Assembly (NCBI GenBank): GCA_913055825.1 | Contig: CAJXKB010000009.1 | Coordinates: 1-54,678 of the forward strand | Direction of reading: 5' to 3' | Source: an uncultured Bacteroidota bacterium | GTDB taxonomy: Bacteria > Bacteroidota > Bacteroidia > Bacteroidales > F082 | Length of the DNA: 54,678 nt | In this document: positions 15,109 to 23,717 of the stretch, in pieces | Position numbering within the stretch: the first letter of the stretch is position 1 | How the letters are laid out: every line of letters starts with the position of its first letter | Notes under the pieces: generated by a model | Database searches by the model: none | The model's input: the letters and a program-made list of their open reading frames with translations, nothing else | What the model was told of the DNA's origin: nothing | Program-made: the position numbers and the translations under genes

Positions 15109-16404
15109 TTATCGCATAATGGTTTGATTTCTGTTTGGACCTACCGATACAAGGCTTATTGGCACCCCAACTTCTTTTTCAATAAACCGGATAAAGGCTT
15201 TTAAATTTTCAGGAAGCTGTTCAAAATTCGTCAGATGGTCAATGGCTTCATCCCAGCTTGGAAATGATTTATAAACGGGCTCTATTTCGGCTTGTTCTGT
15301 GTTAGATGGGAATTGACGGCTCAATTTTCCATTTATGTTGTAGTGTGTAGCCACTTTTATCTCCTTAAAACCGGAAAGCACATCTGATTTCATCATTTTT
15401 AGTTCACTCACGCCGTTTAGCATTACAGCATATTTAAGTGCGGGTAAATCAAGCCAGCCACAGCGACGCGGCCGGCCCGTGGTAGCACCAAACTCATGGC
15501 CTTCTTGTCTTATTCTTTCTCCTGTTTCATCAAAAAGTTCAGTGGGGAAAGGCCCGCTGCCCACCCGGGTGCAATAAGCTTTAAAAATTCCAAAAACACG
15601 TCCGACATTTGAAGGGGCTATCCCTAAACCGGTACACACTCCGGCTGCCGTGGTGCTAGATGAAGTTACAAAAGGATATGACCCAAAATCTATATCCAGT
15701 AAGGTGCCCTGTGCACCTTCGGCTAAAATTTTCTTTCTTTCCCGAAGGGCATCGTTCAAAAAATATTCGCTGTCGATTTGTGAAAAAGCTTTCAGTAATT
15801 CCAGCTTCTCAAGCCATAGTTTTTCATAGGCCGGAAAGCTGTAGCCTTCAATTTTAATTGTTTCAAAATCAGCATTAAACAAACCGGCTAATTGCAGATG
15901 TCTCTGCTTTGCTTTTTGATACTTTTCCATAAAATCTTTTCGACCTATATCGCCAATGCGAATTCCGTTGCGGGCAGCTTTGTCGGTGTAAGCGGGGCCA
16001 ATGCCCTTAAGGGTAGAACCGATTTTTTGTTTGCCTTTGGCCTTTTCGTAAACGGCATCCAATAAGCGGTGACCGGGAAGTATCAGGTGAGCTTTACGCG
16101 AAATAAACACATTTGAGAGTATATCTATTCCTGACGATTTCAGGTGAGTAATTTCCTGATCAAAAATAACAGGATCGATGATAACACCATTTCCGATAAC
16201 ATTTTGCGTTCCCGGATTAAATATACCGGAGGGAATGGTATGCAGTACAAATTTTTGATTCCCGAATTCGATGGTGTGTCCGGCGTTGGGCCCTCCCTGA
16301 AAGCGGGCAACCACATCGTAAGCCGGGGTCAACACATCCACAATTTTTCCTTTGCCTTCATCACCCCACTGAAGTCCTAACAGAACATCTATTTTTGTGT
16401 TCAT
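15109..16404 (-). CDS. purA: Adenylosuccinate synthetase
   Basis: Catalyses the GTP-dependent condensation of IMP with aspartate, the first step from IMP to AMP. The N-terminus has the family GTP-binding loop (LGLQWGDEGKGK, residues 9-20, with catalytic Asp). GPNAGHT near residue 40 carries the catalytic His, and STLKGIGPAYTDKAAR, EGAQGTLLDIDFG and TTGRPRRCGWLD follow in the usual order. The length of 431 is standard. A hairpin with a T tail separates it from fur upstream. Confidence 0.96.
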   Translation of the reverse strand: MNTKIDVLLGLQWGDEGKGKIVDVLTPAYDVVARFQGGPNAGHTIEFGNQKFVLHTIPSGIFNPGTQNVIGNGVIIDPVIFDQEITHLKSSGIDILSNVFISRKAHLILPGHRLLDAVYEKAKGKQKIGSTLKGIGPAYTDKAARNGIRIGDIGRKDFMEKYQKAKQRHLQLAGLFNADFETIKIEGYSFPAYEKLWLEKLELLKAFSQIDSEYFLNDALRERKKILAEGAQGTLLDIDFGSYPFVTSSSTTAAGVCTGLGIAPSNVGRVFGIFKAYCTRVGSGPFPTELFDETGERIRQEGHEFGATTGRPRRCGWLDLPALKYAVMLNGVSELKMMKSDVLSGFKEIKVATHYNINGKLSRQFPSNTEQAEIEPVYKSFPSWDEAIDHLTNFEQLPENLKAFIRFIEKEVGVPISLVSVGPNRNQTIMR

Positions 16405-16416
16405 TTCTTTTGCATT

Positions 16417-16442
16417 AAAAAGCCCTGCTCAAATAACAGGGC
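16417..16442 (-). terminator. Terminator between fur and purA
   Basis: On the minus strand GCCCTG and CAGGGC form a hairpin followed by CTTTTT, 13 bases before the purA ATG. It probably ends fur transcripts or attenuates read-through into purA. Confidence 0.6.
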
Positions 16443-16510
16443 ATATTTCTTTGGAACAAAATTAAGGATACTTTATGAATGCAACAAAAAGTATTTGTTA
16501 ATTCTTTAAT

Positions 16511-16975
16511 TTAATTGTTGGAAATTTCCTGTCCCTTACATTTCCCGTAAAAAGTAAGAGAATGATACGCAACTTCCACGCCGAGGAGTTCTTCTACTGA
16601 TTTTTGTATTTCCTGGATGCGGGGATCGCAAAATTCCAACACAGTACCATCTTCCATGCAAACAAAATGATCGTGCTGTTTGTATTTAAACGAACGTTCA
16701 AATTGTGCACAATTATTTCCAAACTGGTGTTTGGTAACTAAATTACAATCGAGGAGAAGTTCAATGGTATTGTACAGTGTTGCACGGCTCACCCTGTATT
16801 TGTTGTTTTTCATCCGGATGTATAATGTTTCAATATCAAAATGCCCGTCGGTGGCGTAAATTTCTTTTAGAATAGTATAGCGCTCCGGAGTTTTTCGATG
16901 TCCTCTTGCTTCCAGATATTCGGTAAAAACTTTCTTCACCGCTTCGAAGGTATCTTTCTTGGTTTCTGTTTTCAT
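16511..16975 (-). CDS. Fur-family metal- or peroxide-responsive repressor
   Basis: A 154-residue winged-helix regulator. The DNA-binding half contains [14 protein letters not shown] and a recognition helix region [14 protein letters not shown]. The dimerisation half has the [17 protein letters not shown] metal-site motif, with HDHF and CxxxxxxxxxC. A CxxC zinc site at the usual place is not seen. I use the ATG at 16975 (MKTETKK); an upstream ATG would add 12 hydrophobic residues outside the family pattern. Whether it senses iron, peroxide or zinc cannot be read. It lies between purA and the RSH gene. Confidence 0.88.
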   Translation of the reverse strand: MKTETKKDTFEAVKKVFTEYLEARGHRKTPERYTILKEIYATDGHFDIETLYIRMKNNKYRVSRATLYNTIELLLDCNLVTKHQFGNNCAQFERSFKYKQHDHFVCMEDGTVLEFCDPRIQEIQKSVEELLGVEVAYHSLTFYGKCKGQEISNN

Positions 16976-17112
16976 AGCCAATAATAAAAGTTTTGAGGTG
17001 TAAAAATACAAATTATATTAATACAGTTTAAATATAAATAAAAAAGTATAATGATGAAAATTAGGTCGGCAGTGGGCAAAAATTTGACGTGTAAATTTAC
17101 AAAAGTTGGTGA

Positions 17113-19317
17113 TTAAAATTTGTTCACACGGCTTACTTTAATCACTTCTTTTATTTTATTTAATTCGCTGATTAGTTTTTTTAGTGTGGAAGTATGGTCA
17201 ACATAAAGTTTTATTTCCATATGTGCCAGGCCTTCTTGCGATTGGATATTAATGGCACTCATATTGAGGTGGAACTTCATGGAAATAAGGTCGGTAACAT
17301 GGTTAACAAGTCCCAGTCTGTCTTTAGCATCAATTCGAAGAACAGCAAGATAGGTTATCCCTTCGGCTTGCTTCCATTTTCCTTTTACAATATTTCTGCC
17401 ATAAACCGACATAAGCTGCATGGCAGTGCTACAGTCGGTTCGATGAACCTGAATGGGCTCACCTGGAATTTGAATGGCTAAAACATCATCACCGGGTACC
17501 GGATTACAACATTTGGAAACTAAGTAATCATATTTATCCAATTTTAGAGAGGAAGAATTGTTCTGTGTTTGAGGGCCGTTGTCGGTACTTTTTACTGTGC
17601 GCGCCATAAAAGGAAACCGGAAACCTCTCAGCCACCCGGTTTTTTCGTCAGGGAGAAGTATTTGCCTTACTTCTTCCAATCCTATTTTCCCGGTAGCTAC
17701 CAAATAGTAAAAATCGATGGGGCTGTTTAGCTTACTTTCCCTTATTAATTTTTGTTTGTTTTGGCTGTTATTTTCAATGTGTAATTGCTTAAATATTTTT
17801 TGAAGTTTGTCTTTTCCTGCTTTTTTATATGTTTTTCTATTGTTTCTTATAGCTGTTTTTATTCTGGTTTTGGCACGGGCGGTTACCACATTTTTATACC
17901 AATCTTCCTGTGGTTTTTGTATCCTGGAAGTGATTATTTCAACCTGATCGCCGCTTCGGAGTTTATTATCAATGGATACTAAACGCCGGTTTACGTTTGC
18001 CCCTATGGCATGATTGCCGAGATCGGTATGAATAGCATAGGCAAAGTCGAGTACAGTAGCACCCGCAGGCAAGGTAAACATATCACCCTTGGGAGAAAAG
18101 ACATATATTTCATCAGCAAAAAGATTTTGCTTGAAAACGTCGATAAAACTTATAGATTCCTCATCGCTATCCATCAACAAAAGTTCTTTTGTTTTCTTCA
18201 GCCATCTGTCCAAGCTGCCTTCTGTTGAAGGGTCTGATTTATATTTCAGGTAAGCAGCATAGCCCTTTTGGGCAATTTCCTGCATACGGCGACTTCGGAT
18301 ATGGATATCAATCCAACGACCATTTTGTCCCATCACCGTGGTGTGTATGGCTTCGTATCCATTGGCTTTGGGCGTACTCATCCAATCGAGTAATTTTTTG
18401 TTGTTGGGTTTATATATCCGGGCAATGGCTGAATAAACGGCCCAGCATTGAAGGCTTTCACTTTCGTGGGCTGTATCTACAATAACATCGAGGCTAAACG
18501 TATTGTATATCTGCTCAAAAGGTAGCTCGGTGCGTTGCATTTTTCTCCAGACCGAGTAAGCGGTTTTTTGGTTAATGAGTAGTTCAAACGTCATACCCTG
18601 TTGCTCTAACGCATTTTGAATGGGCTGCATAAACTGATGAAGGTAAGCTTCGCGTTCAGGCTGTATCTCACTCATCTTTTGTTGAATATCCAGATAAATC
18701 TCATGCTGTGAGTACTTGAATGAGAGCTCTTCAAGTTCGCTTTTCATAGCAAAAAACCCCAGGCGGTAAGCCAATGGGGCATAAATGAATAGTGTTTCAG
18801 AAGCAATTCGCAATTGTTTTTCGCGCTGCATGATCTCTAAGGTACGCATGTTGTGAAGGCGATCGGCCAGTTTAACCAAAATTACCCTGACATCGTCCGA
18901 AAGCGTAAGGATAATTTTTTTTAAGGTAGCCGATTGTGCTGTGGAATTATTTTCCGAAATATTATCAATTTTGGTTAGTCCGTCAATAATACGGGAAACT
19001 TTTTTACCAAACATATTCTCAACATCTTCGAGCGTAATGTCAGTATCTTCTACAGTATCATGCAACAGGGCAGCAATAATAGAGGTGCGTCCGAGTCCCA
19101 TTTCTTCGGCTGCTATTGTGGCAACAGCAAGGGGGTGGTGTATGTAAGGCTCACCCGATTTACGGCGGACATCTTTATGGGCATCGGCTGCCATCCGAAA
19201 GGCGCGTCGTACGTCCCACAGGTCTTTGGTTTCTTTTCGTGTGGTCCATACTTCGATCAGGTGTCGGTATTGGCGCAGTATCTCCTGCCGTTCTTTATTT
19301 GCTGTAGTTGTATCCAC
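17113..19317 (-). CDS. RelA/SpoT-family (p)ppGpp hydrolase with degenerate synthetase domain
   Basis: A 734-residue long RSH with HD, synthetase, TGS and ACT domains. The hydrolase is intact: HHPLAVA (60-66), LLHDTVEDT with H86-D87, and RLHNMRTL near 153. The synthetase has changed at key sites. The usual YDLxAIR reads YNTFSLD (271-277, catalytic Asp to Asn), the ExQIR Glu is Asp (WIDIHIRS, D337), and the conserved AAHW reads AAYL. TGS (ADEIYVFSPKGD) and a Cys-containing region (KCCNPVPGDD) precede a C-terminal ACT. I infer a mainly hydrolytic SpoT-like enzyme. A TAATTTTG box lies 23 bases upstream. Confidence 0.9.
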   Translation of the reverse strand: MDTTTANKERQEILRQYRHLIEVWTTRKETKDLWDVRRAFRMAADAHKDVRRKSGEPYIHHPLAVATIAAEEMGLGRTSIIAALLHDTVEDTDITLEDVENMFGKKVSRIIDGLTKIDNISENNSTAQSATLKKIILTLSDDVRVILVKLADRLHNMRTLEIMQREKQLRIASETLFIYAPLAYRLGFFAMKSELEELSFKYSQHEIYLDIQQKMSEIQPEREAYLHQFMQPIQNALEQQGMTFELLINQKTAYSVWRKMQRTELPFEQIYNTFSLDVIVDTAHESESLQCWAVYSAIARIYKPNNKKLLDWMSTPKANGYEAIHTTVMGQNGRWIDIHIRSRRMQEIAQKGYAAYLKYKSDPSTEGSLDRWLKKTKELLLMDSDEESISFIDVFKQNLFADEIYVFSPKGDMFTLPAGATVLDFAYAIHTDLGNHAIGANVNRRLVSIDNKLRSGDQVEIITSRIQKPQEDWYKNVVTARAKTRIKTAIRNNRKTYKKAGKDKLQKIFKQLHIENNSQNKQKLIRESKLNSPIDFYYLVATGKIGLEEVRQILLPDEKTGWLRGFRFPFMARTVKSTDNGPQTQNNSSSLKLDKYDYLVSKCCNPVPGDDVLAIQIPGEPIQVHRTDCSTAMQLMSVYGRNIVKGKWKQAEGITYLAVLRIDAKDRLGLVNHVTDLISMKFHLNMSAINIQSQEGLAHMEIKLYVDHTSTLKKLISELNKIKEVIKVSRVNKF

Positions 19318-19339
19318 CGGTTTATCTAAATAGGGCTAA

Positions 19340-19347
19340 CAAAATTA
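19340..19347 (-). promoter_or_regulatory. Putative -7 box for the RSH gene
   Basis: On the minus strand this reads TAATTTTG, a full TAnnTTTG match 23 bases before the start codon. Confidence 0.45.
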
Positions 19348-19414
19348 GTGCTTTTTGATAAATATTTATAACTTCTTTTTCTCGATCAAGCCGAAGTAAC
19401 AAAATAAAAAATAA

Positions 19415-19447
19415 AAAAGAGGAGGTTTTGTCGAAATCTCCTCTTTT
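19415..19447 (-). terminator. Terminator of the microcompartment operon
   Basis: AAAAGAGGAG and CTCCTCTTTT form a perfect 10-bp stem around a 13-base loop. On the minus strand it is followed by TTTATTTTTTATTTTG, and it lies 55 bases beyond the deoC stop. Confidence 0.8.
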
Positions 19448-19501
19448 CTTAACGGGGCATACACTTTTTCAAATGGCCGCAGTTTGACTATTTTGTTGAC
19501 A

Positions 19502-20299
19502 TTAATAATTTTCGCTACCCGGGGCACTTTTCATAATGGCTACGCTTCCACCGGCTCCAATACGGGTAGCCCCGGCTTGTATCATGGCCACTGCGGTTTT
19601 AAAATCGTGAATTCCGCCACTGGCTTTTACACCCATTTTAGGACCAACGACACGGCGCATCAGGGCAACATCTTCAACAGTGGCTCCACTGCCTGTAAAA
19701 CCCGTACTTGTTTTTACAAAATCGGCACCTGCCTTTTTTGAAATCTCACAGGCCAGTATTTTCTCCTCTTCGGTTAGTAAAGAGGTTTCGATAATAACTT
19801 TCAGGATTGTTGTGCTTCGGCATACCCGTTTGATGGCACGGATATCCTCTTCAACCAATTTTAAATTCCCCGATTTAAGGGCGCCAATATTAATCACCAT
19901 ATCCAGCTCGTGAGCCCCGTTTGCAATAGCATTTCTGCCTTCAAACGCCTTACTTCTAGTATCCATTTCGCCCAACGGAAAACCGATAACAGAACATACC
20001 TTTACTGATGAGCCCCTTAGTTTTTTGGCTACAAATGGAACCCATGATGAATTTACACATACCGACTTAAACCGATATTGAATGGCTTCGTCACATATCT
20101 GCTCAAACTGATCTTTTGTAGCCCCCGGTTTTAACAAGGTGTGATCAATATAACCGGCTAATTCCTGAGGGGTAATCAATGCGGACGAAGGATTTTTTGC
20201 CTTTAAATTACCTTTCGCAGTATCACCGGATATCCCTGCTTTTTCAAGTTTCGAAAGAATCTCTTTCGTAATTTTTTCAATCAACTCGTTCTCTTCCAT
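19502..20299 (-). CDS. deoC: Deoxyribose-phosphate aldolase with microcompartment targeting extension
   Basis: Class I aldolase cleaving 2-deoxyribose-5-phosphate to glyceraldehyde-3-phosphate and acetaldehyde. Schiff-base Lys196 sits in FVKTSTGF, the helper Lys167 in LKVIIET, and Asp133 in ELDMVIN. About 42 extra residues precede the core (YIDHTLLKP, 50-58). Residues 5-20 (ELIEKITKEILSKLEK) form an amphipathic helix followed by a flexible Gly/Ala/Lys linker, as in BMC encapsulation peptides. The same pattern begins the aldehyde dehydrogenase of this operon. It is the last gene of the BMC operon, six bases after the RpiB-like gene, and supplies the acetaldehyde for that dehydrogenase. Confidence 0.95.
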   Translation of the reverse strand: MEENELIEKITKEILSKLEKAGISGDTAKGNLKAKNPSSALITPQELAGYIDHTLLKPGATKDQFEQICDEAIQYRFKSVCVNSSWVPFVAKKLRGSSVKVCSVIGFPLGEMDTRSKAFEGRNAIANGAHELDMVINIGALKSGNLKLVEEDIRAIKRVCRSTTILKVIIETSLLTEEEKILACEISKKAGADFVKTSTGFTGSGATVEDVALMRRVVGPKMGVKASGGIHDFKTAVAMIQAGATRIGAGGSVAIMKSAPGSENY

Positions 20300-20305
20300 A
20301 TCTAT

Positions 20306-20881
20306 TTACATTCTTTCAATTGAAGTTATTTTATTTATTCTTGGCCAATGTCTTCCGCCTTCAAATGGGGTCTCAAGCCATAATTTAGCCATGGACGCGA
20401 TGTCAGACACCGAATGTTGCAAAGCTCCAATTGTTAAAACATTGGCATTGTTGTGTATACGGCTGTTAACAATAGTTTCGGTACTCCAGCACAAAGCAGC
20501 GCGGATACCCTTTACTTTATTACATGCAATGGAAGACCCGATTCCGGCAGCATCAAGCATAATACCACGTTCACAGGTTCCACTCACTACTTTTTTAGCT
20601 ACGGCCAGTGCAAAATCAGGATAATCAACCTTGGTTGTACTGTTATCGGTTCCAACATCATAAACTTTATATCCCAGTGTTTCAAGATATTTCTTTAGTG
20701 CTTCTTTTGTTTCGAAAGCACCGTGATCAGCCCCAATGGCAACGCGTTTTACATGGTCTTTAAGCATATTATTTTGGTCAATCGTTATTTCTTTTTCTGT
20801 ACTGATAAAATTTTTTCTGTTGTGCATGGGCAGCTTTGCCGATTTTTCCCTATTGTAACTTCTTTTTACCATTTTTATCAT
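20306..20881 (-). CDS. RpiB/LacAB-type sugar-phosphate isomerase, microcompartment-associated, altered active site
   Basis: The core (about residues 45-190) is RpiB-like: VAIGADHGAFETKE, VDYPDFA, and HNNANVLTIG with the ring-opening His. The canonical CGTG active-site loop is replaced by LDAAGIGSS (residues 109-117), so the usual base Cys and partner Thr are Asp and Ala. Substrate or mechanism may therefore differ from ribose-5-phosphate isomerase. The ATG shares one base with the stop of the preceding BMC-P gene (TAATG). This supports the long start and a real 40-residue polar N-terminal extension; a later Met (residue 39) is possible. Genes of this type accompany deoC in sugar-phosphate-utilising BMC loci. 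Confidence 0.88.
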   Translation of the reverse strand: MIKMVKRSYNREKSAKLPMHNRKNFISTEKEITIDQNNMLKDHVKRVAIGADHGAFETKEALKKYLETLGYKVYDVGTDNSTTKVDYPDFALAVAKKVVSGTCERGIMLDAAGIGSSIACNKVKGIRAALCWSTETIVNSRIHNNANVLTIGALQHSVSDIASMAKLWLETPFEGGRHWPRINKITSIERM

Positions 20882-21147
20882 TACGCAATTTCATCAACAA
20901 TAGCGGCAATAACTGTTTTTACAGTTACTACATCGTCGTTTTGAAGGACTTGTCTCGCCGAATTCCCTTCTTCAATGGTCAGAACAACATCACCTACACC
21001 GGCCTGTACGGCATCAAAAGCCAAAAAGGAAGTGCCAGTAAAGATCCCGACAGGGTCAACAGGCTGAATAACAAGTATTTTTCTCGCTTCATAGCCTTTG
21101 GCCTTGACGGTTGAAACCACGGTACCGATAACTTTTCCTAACCTCAT
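20881..21147 (-). CDS. Microcompartment pentamer shell protein (BMC-P, EutN/CcmL family), copy 4
   Basis: An 88-residue protein of the EutN/CcmL family (MRLGKVIGTVVSTVKAKG start; IAAIVDEI end). Pentamers cap the twelve vertices of the polyhedral shell. It overlaps the preceding BMC-P gene by four bases (ATGA) and the following RpiB-like gene by one, so translation is coupled. It is closest to copy 3 beside it, suggesting tandem duplication. It is the shortest of the four copies and ends right after the last beta strand. Confidence 0.92.
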   Translation of the reverse strand: MRLGKVIGTVVSTVKAKGYEARKILVIQPVDPVGIFTGTSFLAFDAVQAGVGDVVLTIEEGNSARQVLQNDDVVTVKTVIAAIVDEIA

Positions 21148-21419
21148 TTTATTTTCAAAATATTCATGTCATCTACTATTCCCACAATGGCTGCATCGCA
21201 GGGGTTCATTTCCCTTTCAATAACACGGCTGGCCTCCTTGCTAACTTCGAAATAAATGGCCTGGCCAATATCTGCCTGTAGGGTATCCACAGCCACAATG
21301 GCATCACCAACCGATTCCATTCTCTCGTTAACTGGTTGGACTAACACAAGTTTTAAACCTTCAAAAGATTCTACTTTTTGTGTGCTGACAACCCTGCCGA
21401 TTATTTTACCTAATTTCAT
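21144..21419 (-). CDS. Microcompartment pentamer shell protein (BMC-P), copy 3
   Basis: A 91-residue EutN/CcmL-family protein (MKLGKIIGRVVSTQKVESFE; DAIVAVDTLQADIG; AAIVGIVDDM). It forms vertex pentamers in the BMC shell. The gene lies 11 bases after the aldehyde dehydrogenase gene and overlaps copy 4 by four bases. It shares the LGK-IG-VVST start and the VQPV motif with copy 4, unlike copies 1 and 2, so the four fall into two pairs. Confidence 0.92.
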   Translation of the reverse strand: MKLGKIIGRVVSTQKVESFEGLKLVLVQPVNERMESVGDAIVAVDTLQADIGQAIYFEVSKEASRVIEREMNPCDAAIVGIVDDMNILKIK

Positions 21420-21430
21420 TAATGAATTTA

Positions 21431-22846
21431 TTAAATGATTCTAAAATAATCTACCAGTGTGCAGCGTCTTTCGCGTGTAAAGGTCCTGGCACGTGTAACT
21501 CCTTCTCCGGTCGGGCTGGCAATCGTAAAAGACGCAAAACCAGCTCCTCCTTCACCCAATCCTGCATAACTGGGCCCGTTTTTAATAAAAATGGAGCAGT
21601 TCATGGCTTTTGCCATTTTACTAAGCTTGGCAATATTGAGCGAATGCATGATGGCTGTATGTCTGAAACCATGCTCACACCTGACAGCCAGATCAATAGC
21701 GTCATCTACATTGGGAACTCGGACCAGTGGCATAACAGGCATTAACTGTTCTGTCCAAACCAATGGGTGATATTCGTCCACTTCACAAAGTAACAAACGT
21801 GTGCTTTCGGGAACATTTAATCCAATTGCTTTGGCAATTTTAGCTGCATTTTGACCAACATAAGTTTTATTTGCAGCACCTTCGTGCCCCGGTCGGCCTG
21901 CATCAGCAATTACCAGTTCGGTGACCTGGCGAACTTGTTCCGGAGTCAGAAGATAAGCACCATTTTTTTGCATTTCGGCCTTCAAGGCATCTGCAACAGT
22001 ATCAACAACAATAGTTTCTTTTTCGCAAATGCAGATTAGATTATTGTCGAAACTGGCTCCGGCAACGATATCTTTACCTGCTTTGACAATATCAGCTGTT
22101 TCATCCACAACACAAGGAGGGTTTCCGGGGCCGGCGGCAATCACTTTCTTTTCCATTTTCATGGCAGCTTTTACCACGGCAGGGCCTCCGGTAACCACTA
22201 AAATGGATATTTTCGGATGGCCCATCATCTCTTGTGCTGATTCCAGTGTAGGAGTTTCAACAGATGTAATCAGGTTTTTAGGCCCTCCGGCTTCCACAAT
22301 AGCCTTGTTAAGCAGACTGATCAGCAAAACGGATACCTTTTTAGCAGCGGGATGAGTATTGAAAACAACTGAATTCCCCGCAGCAATCATTCCGATACAA
22401 TTGCTGATAATAGATGCAGTCGGATTGGTACTTGGAGAGATAGACCCAATAACACCATAAGGAGCATGCTCAACCAGTGCCAGACCATGGTCGTCGGAAA
22501 AAGCCTCAGGAGCAATATCCTCAACGCCAGGCGTTTTCCGGATAGCCAATTCGTTTTTTATAACCTTATCGTCCCATCGTCCCATACCGGTTTCTTCACT
22601 TGACATTTTCGAAACTAATTCGTTATTTTCTTCCGAAACTTTACGAATATTTTCAATGATACGTTTGCGGGTTTCCAAACTTAATTTCCCCAGTTCCTGA
22701 AAAGCCACTTCAGCAGCTTCAACAGCCTGATCGATGGTAGAAAATATACCCATCTTACTCTCTGCACTTTCTTTAATGCTGTTTAATTTGAGGTCTTGTA
22801 ATGCCTCACGAACCAATTGACGTATATTATCTTCTAAATGATCCAT
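21431..22846 (-). CDS. CoA-acylating aldehyde dehydrogenase of the microcompartment (PduP/EutE-like)
   Basis: Oxidises an aldehyde, here most likely acetaldehyde from DeoC, to the acyl-CoA with NAD+ and CoA. The nucleophile is Cys272 in FDNNLICICEKE, where EutE/PduP enzymes have NNLPC. GVIGSISPSTNP and AGPGNPPCVVD are family segments. Residues 2-21 form an amphipathic helix (DNIRQLVREALQDLKL) followed by a linker, the classic N-terminal encapsulation peptide. It aligns well with the DeoC helix. The 471-residue length is normal. It sits in the middle of the operon between shell genes and is the signature core enzyme of the BMC. Confidence 0.94.
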   Translation of the reverse strand: MDHLEDNIRQLVREALQDLKLNSIKESAESKMGIFSTIDQAVEAAEVAFQELGKLSLETRKRIIENIRKVSEENNELVSKMSSEETGMGRWDDKVIKNELAIRKTPGVEDIAPEAFSDDHGLALVEHAPYGVIGSISPSTNPTASIISNCIGMIAAGNSVVFNTHPAAKKVSVLLISLLNKAIVEAGGPKNLITSVETPTLESAQEMMGHPKISILVVTGGPAVVKAAMKMEKKVIAAGPGNPPCVVDETADIVKAGKDIVAGASFDNNLICICEKETIVVDTVADALKAEMQKNGAYLLTPEQVRQVTELVIADAGRPGHEGAANKTYVGQNAAKIAKAIGLNVPESTRLLLCEVDEYHPLVWTEQLMPVMPLVRVPNVDDAIDLAVRCEHGFRHTAIMHSLNIAKLSKMAKAMNCSIFIKNGPSYAGLGEGGAGFASFTIASPTGEGVTRARTFTRERRCTLVDYFRII

Positions 22847-22860
22847 TTAACTATTTATTT

Positions 22861-23424
22861 TTACATGAAGAAGGGTTTAATTTCTTTGTGTGGTTGGGGA
22901 ATGATGGTTTCCATACCGAGGAGGTTTTTCTCTCTCGCTTTTGAAGTTCCCGCTTTTATGGCAGCTTGTACAGCATCAAGGCTACCCATCATTTTAACAT
23001 ACGATTTCCCACCATAACCATCAGCCAGACGGATTTCTATAATTTTAACACCACCTTCTTTAGCCGCACGGTCTGCTGATTCGATTCCCGAAACGATAGA
23101 TAGCGTTTCAATTAGCCCGATGGTATTCCAATCGCCGCTATTGATAGTGTTTCCAATGGCCGGTATAACATCGGGATGTACCTGAGGAAGGAAAAGCCGA
23201 TCGACAAGATAATCTCCACCGGTTTCGCAACCGGCCCGATACGCATATTCCACCGAAGCCACATCACCGCTAAAAATGATTAGATATTTTCCGGAACTAA
23301 TGGTTCGTGCATCTATAATTAGGATTGGGGCTACTTTAACCATTTGGTCGAGGGCCTCCATGCCAATAACGATACTACTGTATTCCAGTGCGCCAAGAAC
23401 AATTATATTCCTTTTTTCTATCAT
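22861..23424 (-). CDS. Tandem-domain microcompartment trimer shell protein (BMC-T)
   Basis: A 187-residue protein with two BMC domains. The first holds LGALEYSSIVIGMEALDQMV and IIFSGDVASVEYAYRAG (residues 10-66), the second GLIETLSIVSGIESADRAA and GSLDAVQAAIKAG (about 102-160). Such proteins form pseudohexameric trimers in shell facets, sometimes with a metal or Fe-S site on the axis as in PduT. A Cys at residue 66 (RAGCETGG) could be considered for that, but I cannot place it at the pore. It overlaps the upstream BMC-P gene by four bases. Confidence 0.9.
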   Translation of the reverse strand: MIEKRNIIVLGALEYSSIVIGMEALDQMVKVAPILIIDARTISSGKYLIIFSGDVASVEYAYRAGCETGGDYLVDRLFLPQVHPDVIPAIGNTINSGDWNTIGLIETLSIVSGIESADRAAKEGGVKIIEIRLADGYGGKSYVKMMGSLDAVQAAIKAGTSKAREKNLLGMETIIPQPHKEIKPFFM

Positions 23425-23708
23425 TTTTTGTAAACCACTTTTCCGTTTTCATCAATTACATCGACAATGCCAACAACAATAGCATCGACAGCTTTGTTAC
23501 GGGTTGTCGGAGTTTCGCGCGCCGATGTGCTTTGAGCGATCATTACCATTTCGCCATTTCCTGCACTTACTAAATCAAGGGCCACCAGAAAATCGTTTTT
23601 TGTCTCGCCCTGCTTATTACATTTATTTATTAATAAATAGCGTCCACCCCTAATATCAGTATTATTTGAGCTGCTCGTAACAGTACCTGTAACTATCCCT
23701 AAAATCAT
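23421..23708 (-). CDS. Microcompartment pentamer shell protein (BMC-P), copy 2
   Basis: A 95-residue EutN/CcmL-family protein (MILGIVTGTVTSS; KNDFLVALDLVSAGNGE; DAIVVGIVDVID). It pairs with copy 1, sharing the MIL start, the KNDF segment and the extended NGKVVY / NGNIAY tail. The gene is nine bases after copy 1 and overlaps the BMC-T gene by four bases. A loop of Ser and Asn (SSSNNTDIRGG) replaces the usual Lys-rich turn. Confidence 0.92.
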   Translation of the reverse strand: MILGIVTGTVTSSSNNTDIRGGRYLLINKCNKQGETKNDFLVALDLVSAGNGEMVMIAQSTSARETPTTRNKAVDAIVVGIVDVIDENGKVVYKK

Positions 23709-23717
23709 TTTAAATGC

